Shown here piece after piece: positions 34,655-43,382 of a stretch of DNA of 64,000 nucleotides. Source of the DNA: Allochromatium humboldtianum (GTDB lineage: Bacteria; Pseudomonadota; Gammaproteobacteria; Chromatiales; Chromatiaceae); contig NZ_JABZEO010000005.1 of the NCBI RefSeq assembly GCF_013385175.1, forward strand, positions 186,001 through 250,000. Reading direction: 5' to 3'. The translations under genes and the position numbers were made by a program. The notes beneath the pieces are model-generated. The model saw only the letters and a list, made by a program, of their open reading frames with translations. It was not told the origin of the DNA and did no database searches. How positions within the stretch are numbered: the stretch's first letter is position 1; the number at the start of each line of letters is the position of its first letter.

Positions 34655-37600
34655 CCAGCAGCCCCAAGGACGGGGCCGCTTCGGCCCCGACGAAACGTGC
34701 CCGGCGCGGGATTCGGCTGCACACCGACCCGCCGCCGGTCTCCTTCCCTCCATCTGGCTTCCCCATCGCGACCGTGGCCAATCGCTTTGGCGCGGTCGAA
34801 CAGCGCGAGCTGGTGAACTGGTCTGCCCTGGTCGAGCGCCTGACACACACCAAGCCTGGCCCCAAGGACGGCCCGGCATGGCTGCCCGCTGATATCGATC
34901 CAGGCCCACGCTCTGCCGAGCGCGTCCGCGCGTGGTCGGTTCTCCCGCTGGACGTGGAAGCCACCACCCACGGCACCGGCGCGGCTAAGACCGTGGTCGG
35001 TCTCGAACCGCCGCCCCTCGCCGAGATCCTGGACGAACTCCAGGCGAGCGGTTGGCGCTGCATCGGTCACACCACGCATAGCCACCTGGACCCGACGATC
35101 CAGCCGACCGACCGCGAACACCACCGCTATCGGCTGGTGTTCGCGCTCTCGCGCCCCTTGGCCCCCGCCGAGATCCGCCCGTTGGGCCTGCACCTGGCCG
35201 CCGTGCTGGGTCTGAGCGAGTGTGTCGACGCCAAATGCCTGGAACCGGCCCGCCTACTGTATCTGCCGCGCTGCCCCCAGGAGCGGCTTGAACACTTCCA
35301 GGCCCGCGCCGTCGAGGGCGAACCGCTCGACGTGGACCGCCTGCTCGAAGCCGCCCAGCACGCCGAGGCCATGCTTCGTGCAGTCAGCCAAGCACCGCCG
35401 CCCGCCCACTCGACGCCCCAGGACGGCCCGTCTGTCATCACCGCCTTCAACGAAGCCCATGACCCCGGCGAGCTGCTGACCCGGCATGGCTACATCCCGA
35501 AGGGTCGGGGTCGCTGGCTGCACCCGGCGTCTTCGTCGGGTATGCCCGGAGTCCGGTTGTTGTCGGAGACCGGCAAGGTCTACTCCGATCATGGCGGCGA
35601 TCCGCTGGCCGATGGGCACCCCCACGATGCGTTCGACCTGTACCGCATCCTCGCCCATGGGGGCGACCAGAAAACCGCCGTGCGGGAAGCGGCCCGGTTG
35701 CTGGGGCTGAGCCGGGGCGGATCATCGCGCCGCGAGTCACGCCATGAGCCGCCCATTGAGGCACCACCCCCCGCGCCCCCCGAGGATCTGGACGACAGCG
35801 CGCCGCCGAGTCTGCCCCCGGAGAACCTGCGTCTCGGGCAATACCTCTGGCGTGGTGGCGAGTTCTACCTGGTGCGCGTTTCGGTTGGCCGTGGAGCCGA
35901 CGCCAGTCCGACCGAGAGCACGACCAAGCTGGCCAATTTCTCGGCGATCGTCACCGAGGAACGCCAGCGCGACGACGGCGAGACGGTCGAGAATGCCACG
36001 CTGCTGACGATCTTCCAGCCGCGCGGGGGACGCATCACCGAAACCCTGGTCGAGATCCCAACCGATCGCTTCGCCGGCCTGACCTGGATCACCCCCAAGC
36101 TGGGGCATCACTTCGTCGTCACGGCCGGCAACTCGATCCGCGACCATCTGCGCGCCTGCATTCAAACCTTCTCCGCCCACTTCCAGGTCCAGACGCGACG
36201 GGTCTACACCCACAGCGGATGGCGCAAGATCGGCGGCGAACTCCACTACCTGCACGCCGGCGGGGCGATCACCGCCCATGGAGCGCGCGACGATCTCGCC
36301 GTTGACCTGCCCGACCCGCGCTATCACTTGCCGGCTCCCCCCGCGCCCCCCGAGTTGCGGGAGGCCGTGCGCGCGACCTTGCGCCTGGTGGACCTGTCCA
36401 CGGCTCAGCCAGGCATTGGCGCCGTCCAGTTGGCACGCATCGCGGCCCCACCCTTGGCGCCGTGGGTGCGGCTCGATTGGGGCGTGTTTGTCGTCGGGCG
36501 CACCGGCTGCCTCAAGACCGAGCTGGCCGCCTTGGCGATGGCCCACTACGGTCAGTTCCACGCCCGCGCGCTGCCCGGATCATGGGAATCGTCCGAGGGC
36601 GCGTTGCTGCTTCAGGCCCACGCCGTCAAGGATGCGCTGTTCGAGATCGACGACTTCAACCCGAGCGGGGCGGCCCACGATCAGGCCCAGTTGGCGAAGA
36701 AGGCCGATCGGGTCTTTCGGGGCGCCGCCAATGCGGCCGGACGCGAGCGCCTGACCGCCGATATCCGTCTACGCAAGGGACAGCACCCGCGCGGCCTGGT
36801 GTCTGCGTCCGGCGAAGACCTGCCCCCTGGTCGCAGTCTGCGCGCCCGACTCTGGACGGTCGAACTCGACGTGGGGTCGATCGACCTATCCAAGCTGACC
36901 GCCTGCCAGCGCGACGCGGCCCAGGGCGTCTATCGCCAAAGCCTGGCCGGATACCTGCAATGGCTCGCCGGGCGCGCGGATGACTTGGGCGCGAAGCTGC
37001 CGACGCGCTATGAGAGCTTGCGCACCCAGGCCCCTGAAGCCTTACGCGCGCATGGTCGCATCCCATCCAACTTGGCCGGCCTGACCGTCGCTCTGGAGAC
37101 CTTCGTCACCTTTGCCGTCGACGTCGGCGCGCTCGAATCTGATCAGGCCCACGCGCTGCTCGTCCGGCTGGTCGGGGCGCTCCAGGCTCAAGCCAAGAAT
37201 CAAGCCGACATCCAGGATCAGTCAGAGGACGCGACGCGCTTCATAGAGATGCTGCGCGCCGCACTCGCCACCGGCCGCGCGCACCTGGTCGACGCGGCCC
37301 ACTGGCCGGCAACGCGGCCGCCCACCATGCACGCGGCTCTGCTCGGCTGGCGTGGTCGCATCCGACAGAAGGACGACCCCGACGACGGCCCGCGTTACGA
37401 AGAGCAGGGCGAGCTGATCGGCTATGTCGAGGGTACGCGGGGCGAGGTCTGGTTGATGCCGGACGCCGCTTACTCCGTCGTCTCCCGGATCGCCCGAGAT
37501 CAGAACGCCGGCGCCCTGCGCACCCAGGCCAGACTTGGGCGCGCGCTGGTGGAGAAGGGCTATCTGCGCTCCGGCGAGGGTCGCAATGTCGGGTATCGCC

Positions 37601-37674
37601 ATGGTCGACGCGGCATCACCCCGCCGCGCGTCTGGTGCCTGCCGATGGCCAAGCTGGTGGAGGGTGGAGAATGA
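34651..37674 (+). CDS. Primase/helicase-like replication protein
   Basis: 1007 residues from ATG 34651 (coupled by ATGA). The N-terminal ~250 residues look like an archaeo-eukaryotic-type primase: 'WSVLPLDVEATTHGTGAAKT', 'REHHRYRLVFALSRPLAPAE' and 'VDAKCLEPARLLYLPRCPQE', the S-H...Y-R and D-x-x-R-x-x-Y-L-P elements of phage/plasmid primases. The C-terminal half is a DUF927-like ATPase: Walker A-like 'VVGRTGCLKTELAALAMAHY', 'KDALFEIDDFNP' as Walker B and 'GEDLPPGRSLRARLW' as the arginine-finger region. It should prime and unwind at the iteron cluster directly downstream, comparable in layout to P4 alpha. Confidence 0.75.
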   Translation: MTSSPKDGAASAPTKRARRGIRLHTDPPPVSFPPSGFPIATVANRFGAVEQRELVNWSALVERLTHTKPGPKDGPAWLPADIDPGPRSAERVRAWSVLPLDVEATTHGTGAAKTVVGLEPPPLAEILDELQASGWRCIGHTTHSHLDPTIQPTDREHHRYRLVFALSRPLAPAEIRPLGLHLAAVLGLSECVDAKCLEPARLLYLPRCPQERLEHFQARAVEGEPLDVDRLLEAAQHAEAMLRAVSQAPPPAHSTPQDGPSVITAFNEAHDPGELLTRHGYIPKGRGRWLHPASSSGMPGVRLLSETGKVYSDHGGDPLADGHPHDAFDLYRILAHGGDQKTAVREAARLLGLSRGGSSRRESRHEPPIEAPPPAPPEDLDDSAPPSLPPENLRLGQYLWRGGEFYLVRVSVGRGADASPTESTTKLANFSAIVTEERQRDDGETVENATLLTIFQPRGGRITETLVEIPTDRFAGLTWITPKLGHHFVVTAGNSIRDHLRACIQTFSAHFQVQTRRVYTHSGWRKIGGELHYLHAGGAITAHGARDDLAVDLPDPRYHLPAPPAPPELREAVRATLRLVDLSTAQPGIGAVQLARIAAPPLAPWVRLDWGVFVVGRTGCLKTELAALAMAHYGQFHARALPGSWESSEGALLLQAHAVKDALFEIDDFNPSGAAHDQAQLAKKADRVFRGAANAAGRERLTADIRLRKGQHPRGLVSASGEDLPPGRSLRARLWTVELDVGSIDLSKLTACQRDAAQGVYRQSLAGYLQWLAGRADDLGAKLPTRYESLRTQAPEALRAHGRIPSNLAGLTVALETFVTFAVDVGALESDQAHALLVRLVGALQAQAKNQADIQDQSEDATRFIEMLRAALATGRAHLVDAAHWPATRPPTMHAALLGWRGRIRQKDDPDDGPRYEEQGELIGYVEGTRGEVWLMPDAAYSVVSRIARDQNAGALRTQARLGRALVEKGYLRSGEGRNVGYRHGRRGITPPRVWCLPMAKLVEGGE

Positions 37675-37733
37675 ATCGGCTTACACCTTTCGCTCTATCG
37701 TGTGTCGTCAAAGTTGAGACCACTATTAGATTT

Positions 37734-37957
37734 TGTCGGAAATGTCGGAAATGTCGGAAATCAAGAGAAAAGCCATTGAGGATCAATAAGGTTAGGAGTT
37801 CCGATTTTGGCTAAACCCTGTCGGAAGTGTCGGAAAAGATCACCGCCACCGGCCTGAAAATTCCGACATTTCCGACACGCAAAACTTTGTCGGAACGCCA
37901 AAGCCAATGATCCTAAAGGCTTTTCCGACATTCCGACATTTCCGACATTTTTCGACA
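37734..37957. repeat. Iteron cluster, probable replication origin
   Basis: Eleven copies of TGTCGGAA or its complement within 224 bp: direct at 37734, 37743, 37752, 37819, 37828 and 37888; inverted at 37861, 37870, 37923, 37931 and 37940, plus a degenerate TTCGACA at 37951. The first three are in perfect 9-bp tandem. The region is AT-richer than its surroundings and follows the replication gene, as in iteron-controlled origins. Confidence 0.75.
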
Positions 37958-38004
37958 TACCCGCGCAATACTTTGCACGCACTCAAGCAGTGAGACACGT
38001 AAAG

Positions 38005-38256
38005 ATGAAGACAACACGCCCGAGGAATTCCTGCCCCTTCTGTGGGTTTCTCTCTACCCAAGTGCTCGGACCAAGGACGACCCCGAACGCATCGACCCAT
38101 GCCAAGGGGTATCAGGTGGAGTGCATCAACTGTGGCGCGCGCGGCCCATGCGGGATGGCTACGCCACGCGATGCGGTCGCTGTGTGGGATACGGGAGACG
38201 GTATGTATCGCCGACCTGCGGTCCAGGCTGCCGAGACTTTGGCGCCCGGCGGGTAG
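38005..38256 (+). CDS. Lar-like restriction alleviation protein
   Basis: 83 residues starting MKTTRPRNSCPFCGFLSTQV. Two CxxC pairs, 'CPFCGF' and 'VECINCGARGPCG', with 'DAVAVWDTG' at the end, match the Lar_restr_allev family (zinc-binding, with a final 'A-x-x-x-W-N/D'). Lar of the Rac prophage relieves type I restriction by stimulating modification. A type I system is encoded just outside the element, which gives this gene an obvious purpose. ATG 37990 is an alternative start. Confidence 0.7.
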   Translation: MKTTRPRNSCPFCGFLSTQVLGPRTTPNASTHAKGYQVECINCGARGPCGMATPRDAVAVWDTGDGMYRRPAVQAAETLAPGG

Positions 38257-38366
38257 GTTCTTCCTGAGCACTCGTACTGCGGGTGCGAGACTCGCGAGAT
38301 TTAGCTAGTTGGTGTACGCCATTCATGGTCAACCCCTCCTGACAACCGACCGACAGAGCAAACAAC

Positions 38367-39083
38367 ATGGCCAAACCTGAGCAAAAAACAGGCTCAGCAT
38401 CGAAGATGTTAGCTTCGCTCCCCCTGGAACAGACCGGCTTGGGGTTCCGAATCACCCGCGCCGATCTGGCCAAGCTGCTGGGGTGCTCGCGCGCTTACGT
38501 CACGGAGCTGGTCGATAAGGGCGTCGTCCCGATTGAGCGGAACGGCCGCATCGATCCTGATCGCGCCGTCCGCGAACTCCTGCGCCGCCAACCCAACGGC
38601 GGCCGGCTTCGCTTCCTCGTCAGCATCCGTCACGAGATCGACGAAGCCCACGCGCGCGCCCAACAAGCACAGGAAGCCGCCACCCAAGCGACCACCAGCC
38701 TGGCCGAACTGCGCAAGCTGATCACCCCTTTGACGCGCGCGCTCCTGGAGTCCGAACGCCGCCTAGACCTGCTACTCGAGGAACTGGACCCGGTACTCGG
38801 CGAGAGCTACGACGATGAAATCTCCAATTCGCTGGACAGCGCATTCACCCGCGCGGCATCCACCAGCAACGCCGGGCTATTCGAGCACCTGGTCGAGTCC
38901 GACGAAGCGCTGGCCGCCCTGGTCGCCGCCGTCCGCCCGGATCTCGCACCGCCACCACCACCCGCGCTGTGCGAGGCCATCACCGAGGCACTGGAAGGCG
39001 AGCCGCTGCCGCTGCTGGCCGATCTCGACGAACCGCCGACCGAGGCGACCAGCGACCCGGCCGCTCTGGAGACCCTACCGTGA
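38367..39083 (+). CDS. HTH protein, possibly terminase small subunit (Nu1-like)
   Basis: 238 residues. 'FRITRADLAKLLGCSRAYVT' and 'ELVDKGVVPIERNGRIDPDR' form a wHTH/MerR-like module as in lambda gpNu1. A long coiled coil (about residues 90-145) follows and the C-terminus is acidic and Pro-rich. In phages, such proteins recognise packaging DNA; in satellites, a resident small terminase redirects helper packaging. No large terminase is present here. A general transcription regulator or a plasmid-type protein is the alternative. Confidence 0.5.
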   Translation: MAKPEQKTGSASKMLASLPLEQTGLGFRITRADLAKLLGCSRAYVTELVDKGVVPIERNGRIDPDRAVRELLRRQPNGGRLRFLVSIRHEIDEAHARAQQAQEAATQATTSLAELRKLITPLTRALLESERRLDLLLEELDPVLGESYDDEISNSLDSAFTRAASTSNAGLFEHLVESDEALAALVAAVRPDLAPPPPPALCEAITEALEGEPLPLLADLDEPPTEATSDPAALETLP

Positions 39084-39670
39084 ATACGATCGACCGCCTG
39101 ACCTTCACCAACCCAGACGCCCGCCGCGCCATGGAAGCCGACGCCCGTCACCTGCTGAGCCTGGCCCTGAGCGCCCAAGGTCCGGCCGCCCTGGCGTGCC
39201 CCCGCCGTGCCGCCGCGCTGCACGAAGCTGGGCATGTGGTGATGTACCTGGACCACGGCCGCCGCGTCCGCTCCGTGAAGATTTTCGAGCGCGATGGATT
39301 CTGGCTCGGGATGACGCGCGCGGCCGGTCGGCTCTACATCGACGAATGGACACATCCACTCGCCGATCTGGTCGAGGCCAAGATCCTCCTGGCCGGCCCC
39401 TTCGCCGAGCTGGCCTTGAGCGGATCGCCCGCGCTCGGTGCGGGTGTCGACGAGCTGGCCTTGGCGCGTGCGATCGTCGGGCAAGCGTCCAGCAAGCTGG
39501 ATGAAGACCCCGAACACCTGATGACCGAGACACTGACCGAAGTGTTGGAGCGACTGCGCGACCACCGCCGCGCACTCGACGAGATGGCCGCACTGCTCCA
39601 GCGACACCGCAAGCTGAGCGGCGAGCGCGTCACGGCCGTGCTCCGGCGTCATGCGTCCGGGTATGCATAG
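39080..39670 (+). CDS. HEXXH zinc-metalloprotease-like protein (M41-like)
   Basis: About 196 residues from GTG 39080, which overlaps the previous stop (GTGA). 'AALHEAGHVVMYLDHGRRVR' has the HEXXH zinc motif in the M41 (FtsH peptidase-like) form, and 'LADLVEAKILLAGPFAELAL' matches the following helix with its conserved Ala/Gly. No AAA domain is present. It may process proteins of the element; a role in capsid maturation is inference, since HK97 capsid proteases are serine enzymes. Confidence 0.7.
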   Translation: MNTIDRLTFTNPDARRAMEADARHLLSLALSAQGPAALACPRRAAALHEAGHVVMYLDHGRRVRSVKIFERDGFWLGMTRAAGRLYIDEWTHPLADLVEAKILLAGPFAELALSGSPALGAGVDELALARAIVGQASSKLDEDPEHLMTETLTEVLERLRDHRRALDEMAALLQRHRKLSGERVTAVLRRHASGYA

Positions 39671-39735
39671 GTTCTTTCCCGAGCGTCCGGGATGCGGACG
39701 CAAAGGGCGCGGAATTCGGCTAGAAACGTGGACTT

Positions 39736-39921
39736 ATGGGTATGAAAAATCAAGCACTTGCATCATTCGAATACCAAGAGCGACAGGGAGCGCAACGCGA
39801 ATATGCCCAGTTGGTCGAGGTCTCGGACGCGATCCGGTTTCAGTTTCCGGAATGGCTGTTGAACGCGAAGGGGGGCGCCACCGCCCTCAGGGAGACCACC
39901 ACCGAGGCCGACCCCACATGA
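39736..39921 (+). CDS. Small hypothetical protein
   Basis: 61 residues starting MGMKNQALASFEYQERQGAQ. Stop overlaps the next ATG (ATGA), which supports it. No family recognised. Confidence 0.45.
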   Translation: MGMKNQALASFEYQERQGAQREYAQLVEVSDAIRFQFPEWLLNAKGGATALRETTTEADPT

Positions 39922-40484
39922 CCACGCTCACCATCGTCGCCGAGTTCGGCCCGCGCCGCGATCGAGCGCTGTTCATGCGCCAGATCTCCGCGCGCTTCGC
40001 CCGGCTCGATTACTACGATCGCCTCCCCCGCGTCCGTGACTTCCTGTCCGGTCGCCGCCTGCCGACGCTGGACGCCGCCCGCGCCCTGGTCGACACGATC
40101 GCCCGCACCGTGCGCTTTGCGGACGCCAGCGGACTCGAACCCGCTCGGGAGTCGCGCGCCTGTCTCGGCGGCCTGCACGATGACGGATTCGATCACGTCA
40201 CGACCTGGACCTTTGATGGCGGCCTGGTGCTGTGCACCGAACCGTATGGCGGTCCCGACGCCGCGCAGTCCTGGTGCTCGGATCACGGCTGGAGTGCGCG
40301 CCCCCTGCCGGCGTGGTCGACCTGGAACCCGCCGAACACGACGCTCATCCTGACTAGTCCGCCCGATGGTGGTGCTCTGCTCGACCCGATCCTGTCTCGG
40401 CTCGCGGCCGCCGAGCCGCTACCGATCACCGATCGCTGCACGGCCGGCGAGGTGCGATCCCCCACAAGAGGCACACGGCTATGA
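39918..40484 (+). CDS. Hypothetical protein of the element
   Basis: 188 residues starting MTTLTIVAEFGPRRDRALFM. A helical first half and a beta-rich second half ('HVTTWTFDGGLVLCTEPYGG') with three Trp. No family recognised. Coupled to both neighbours by ATGA overlaps, so it belongs to a transcript leading toward the capsid gene. Confidence 0.55.
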   Translation: MTTLTIVAEFGPRRDRALFMRQISARFARLDYYDRLPRVRDFLSGRRLPTLDAARALVDTIARTVRFADASGLEPARESRACLGGLHDDGFDHVTTWTFDGGLVLCTEPYGGPDAAQSWCSDHGWSARPLPAWSTWNPPNTTLILTSPPDGGALLDPILSRLAAAEPLPITDRCTAGEVRSPTRGTRL

Positions 40485-40936
40485 CGATCCAGCACCTTGA
40501 GCCAGACCCGGTCGCCGTGGAGTCCAACCGATGCCCCATCGAAGCCCTGCTGCGGGTCGCGGACATCGCGTCCGCGCCCTGGCTGAAGCGTGCGATCCGC
40601 GACTATCTCCAGGGCGCCGCGCTCGACGAGGCCCTTGGACTGAGCGGCGCCCCAGGGCGCCCGACCGCCCGGACGCGCTATCTGCGCCGCCGGCGCGATC
40701 ACTTCCTGCACCAAGCCTGGCTTGAGATCCCCGGCGAGTTGGGACCGTTCGAGCGCTCCGAGGCCCTGGAGCGCGAGTGCCGGCGCGTCGAGAGTCTCTG
40801 GCCCAGCCTTCGGCACCGATCGGACCCACCGGCGAACTTCAACGCCGTCCGCTGTGCCATCTTCCGCGCCCTTCAAACCGGCGAGACACTGCCCAAACTC
40901 CGCCAGCTACACAGCATTTGCACTGCACTGCATTGA
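40481..40936 (+). CDS. Hypothetical protein of the element
   Basis: 151 residues starting MTIQHLEPDPVAVESNRCPI. Arg-rich, helical, with 'TRYLRRRRDHFLHQAWLEI' in the middle. No known domain; the basic patch could bind nucleic acid. Coupled by ATGA to the previous gene, with a 62-bp gap to the next. Confidence 0.55.
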   Translation: MTIQHLEPDPVAVESNRCPIEALLRVADIASAPWLKRAIRDYLQGAALDEALGLSGAPGRPTARTRYLRRRRDHFLHQAWLEIPGELGPFERSEALERECRRVESLWPSLRHRSDPPANFNAVRCAIFRALQTGETLPKLRQLHSICTALH

Positions 40937-40998
40937 CCCTATCGATTGCACTCCGTTGGGTTCAGGATGCACGCATCCAAAACCCACCGGAGCCGGCA

Positions 40999-41613
40999 GT
41001 GTCCACCAATCCCAAGACCCACGAAGCCCTGACGATCGCGCGCCAAGACCTGATCGACGCCTTCGAGCGCTATCGCGACAGCAAGGCGCGCGCCCATGAA
41101 CTGAAGGAGCGCACGCTCAAGGCCAGTCAGGATCTCGAATCCGCCCGTCACGCGCTGGAGCACGCCAAGCGTGCCGCAAACGAAGCCTTCGACGAGCACC
41201 TGGCCGGCAAGCTTGAGCTGACCGCCATCGAGCAGCGCCACGCCGAGGTGTCGCGCCTCGAACAGCAAGTCAAGCTCCTCGCCGAACTGGAGGAGCGTTT
41301 CCGCCAAGCCAAGCCGATCGGCGCCGAGGAGGCCTACCACGCGCTACGCGCTGCACGCGACACCTTCGCCCGCCAACTGGGTCGCGCGAACGTGGGCGAT
41401 TTCGACGGCCTGCGGTCCCGCTTGCTCGAAGCCTTCGCGGCCGATCTGTGGGGGCGGAAGATCCAGGCCACCGAGATCACATCCACAACCGGATTGCGCT
41501 TCGGCGATTTCGTGGGCGACTTCTTGGGTCTCCCGGATTCGACGGAGCTGAGCGACGCTTACGCCCGCCTGATCGTCACCCACCTGGTCAACCTACCCGA
41601 GGGACTGTCATGA
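40999..41613 (+). CDS. Coiled-coil protein before capsid gene, possible scaffold
   Basis: About 204 residues from GTG 40999. Residues 15-115 form a long coiled coil rich in Glu/Lys/Arg ('RHALEHAKRAANEAFDEHLA', 'IEQRHAEVSRLEQQVKLLAE'). The C-terminal part has 'LRFGDFVGDFLGLPDST'. It is two genes before the major capsid protein, the usual place of scaffold proteins in HK97-type clusters; the function is inferred from position and helicity only. Confidence 0.5.
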   Translation: MSTNPKTHEALTIARQDLIDAFERYRDSKARAHELKERTLKASQDLESARHALEHAKRAANEAFDEHLAGKLELTAIEQRHAEVSRLEQQVKLLAELEERFRQAKPIGAEEAYHALRAARDTFARQLGRANVGDFDGLRSRLLEAFAADLWGRKIQATEITSTTGLRFGDFVGDFLGLPDSTELSDAYARLIVTHLVNLPEGLS

Positions 41614-41840
41614 CCGAGATCGTCTGCCGCACCGGCGTTGGCGGCGATGCGCTGGAACTGGTCAGGCTCGACGGCCAGCGCTTCGCGCTGCGTCACCCCG
41701 AGACCGGCGCCATCGTCCGCCATGTCTCCGACTCCGAGGCCCGCCGGATCAGCCAGCGCCCCGGCACGCTGCACTACACCAACCCAACCGACCTTCAGGC
41801 ACGCGCCCCGCGCCCCGTATCCAGGAGCCGCCGCTCATGA
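41610..41840 (+). CDS. Small hypothetical protein before capsid gene
   Basis: 76 residues starting MTEIVCRTGVGGDALELVRL. 'RFALRHPETGAIVRHVSDSE' is beta-type. Arg-rich tail. ATGA overlaps on both sides place it in the capsid transcript; no family recognised. Confidence 0.5.
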   Translation: MTEIVCRTGVGGDALELVRLDGQRFALRHPETGAIVRHVSDSEARRISQRPGTLHYTNPTDLQARAPRPVSRSRRS

Positions 41841-42946
41841 GAACCGTCCGCCACAACTTCAAGCCGTTCGCGATGCGCAAACCCGGCGAGCTGCGCGCAT
41901 TCGACCCGGCCCTGTATGCCGGCGGCCGGCGCCAAGCCGAGCACGCCGCCCACCGCGCCGGAGCCTGGCTCAGAGCAGCCGTTTTCGGCGACGAGCGCGC
42001 GCGCAACTGGTGCCGTGAGAACGGAATGCAGCGCGCCCTGACTGGCATCGGCCCTGGACAGTCCGCCATCGTTCCCGACGAACTGGTCGGCCCCATCATC
42101 CGCTTGCGCGAGTCTTATGGTGTGGTCCGGCGATTGTGTCGACGCCACCCGATGGCCAGCGGAACAGCCACGATCCCACACGACACCGGCGACACACCCG
42201 CTTGGTTCGTCGGTCGCGAAGCGCCGCCGTCACCCAGTGACCCAACGCTGGATGCGATCACGTTGACAGCCCTCAATCTGGCCGCCGAAACGCGGATCTC
42301 GAACGACTATGCTCAGGACGTGACCCTGGTCGATCTGGCTGAATATGTCGTCGAGCAGATGGCTCAAGCCTTCGCGCGCAAGGAGGACGAGTGCCTGATC
42401 GACGGCGATGGAACGAGCACCTATGGCGGTATCGTCGGTCTGCGCTCGGCGATCCTTGGCAAGGCCGGGGGCGTCTCCGCCGCATCGGGGCATTCCACCC
42501 TTGGCGACATCGACACGACCGACCTTCGAGCATTGATGGGGCGTCTGCCCGACTATCCAGGTATGACGCCCGTCTGGTTGTGCTCGAAAAAGGCGCGCGA
42601 ACTGGTGTTCGGTCGCCTGATGGACGCCGCCGGCGGTAATACAGCGGCGACGCTGGCTGAAGCGGATTCTCTTGAGTATGCCGGCTTCGAGATTGTCACC
42701 ACTCCTGCCATGCCGGCGAGCTTCAGCGATCTGAGCGATGAGGCGATGCTGATCTTCGGTGATTTGCGGCTGGGTGCCATTTTCGGCGACCGTCAAACCC
42801 TAACGCTGCGCGTCGACCCCTACAGCCTGTCGAGCTATCAGCAGACGAAGGTTATCTGTAGCGAGCGCTTCGACCTGAATGTCTCCCCTGGCGTCGGTAG
42901 TGCGACGGAAGCCGGCCCCATCGTCGCGCTGATCGGAACCGCTTGA
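41837..42946 (+). CDS. HK97-type phage major capsid protein
   Basis: 369 residues. After a ~70-residue Arg/Ala-rich N-terminal part (possible delta/scaffold region), the HK97 fold shows 'QSAIVPDELVGPIIRLRESY' (N-arm/E-loop start), 'TLTALNLAAETRISNDYAQD' (the conserved iS-x-e/D segment), 'RKEDECLIDGDGTSTYGGIV' (spine-helix GDG motif) and 'EYAGFEIVTTPAMPA' with 'IFGDLRLGAIFGDRQTL' (A-domain strands). It would form a T=1 to T=7 shell. It is the only recognisable structural gene in the element, without portal or tail genes. Confidence 0.88.
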   Translation: MRTVRHNFKPFAMRKPGELRAFDPALYAGGRRQAEHAAHRAGAWLRAAVFGDERARNWCRENGMQRALTGIGPGQSAIVPDELVGPIIRLRESYGVVRRLCRRHPMASGTATIPHDTGDTPAWFVGREAPPSPSDPTLDAITLTALNLAAETRISNDYAQDVTLVDLAEYVVEQMAQAFARKEDECLIDGDGTSTYGGIVGLRSAILGKAGGVSAASGHSTLGDIDTTDLRALMGRLPDYPGMTPVWLCSKKARELVFGRLMDAAGGNTAATLAEADSLEYAGFEIVTTPAMPASFSDLSDEAMLIFGDLRLGAIFGDRQTLTLRVDPYSLSSYQQTKVICSERFDLNVSPGVGSATEAGPIVALIGTA

Positions 42947-43119
42947 AACCCACAATGAATCCGGTCGAGCGAGATCCGGCTCGCTCCGACCTGCTCGACG
43001 CGCGGTAGATCTGCCCGCGCGAGGTTTCGGCCCGCCGGCTGGTCGCGAGCAAAAGCCGGCACCCTTCGCTTTCCCTCCTATGAGCCACACCGGGCACCGG
43101 ATGTCCGCGCGAGCCATGA

Positions 43120-43270
43120 AGCCGACCACCCAGGTCGAGGGTCATCCACTGACAGCCTGGAGCCGACCACCCAGGTCGAGGGTCATCCACTGACAGCCTG
43201 GAGCCGACCGCCCTGGCTGAGGATCATCCGCATGATGACTTGGAGCCGACCACCCAGGTCGAGGGTCGAG
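43120..43270. repeat. Tandem 41-42-bp repeats after capsid gene
   Basis: Four units starting at GCCGACC (43121, 43162, 43203, 43245). Units 1 and 2 are identical over the 41-bp period; unit 3 is diverged; unit 4 is cut short. The stretch 42947-43382 has no convincing gene. Possible roles are packaging or replication site; unlike CRISPR, the whole unit is repeated. Confidence 0.7.
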
Positions 43271-43322
43271 CCGTCTCTTTTCACGCGGTCTCTGCGCGAT
43301 TCGTCACAGTGTCGAAATATCC

Positions 43323-43350
43323 TTGTATTTTCGTCACTGTGCGCTATATT
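43323..43350 (+). promoter_or_regulatory. Promoter overlapped by palindrome
   Basis: TTGTAT, 16-bp spacer, TATATT. The palindrome at 43332-43344 fills the spacer, and others lie directly upstream and just before the ATG, the arrangement of an autorepressed promoter. Confidence 0.5.
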
Positions 43351-43382
43351 CAAGTCACCTATAACCGACACGGTGACGAGAA

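Noticed and set aside
37734-37957. TGTCGGAA clusters as CRISPR or transposon ends
   Set aside because: The units are 8-9 bp, partly in direct 9-bp tandem and in both orientations, with no transposase; they fit iterons.
43120-43270. The 41-bp repeats as a second CRISPR array
   Set aside because: The whole period is repeated, including the would-be spacers, and the units are only 41-42 bp. This is a plain tandem repeat.
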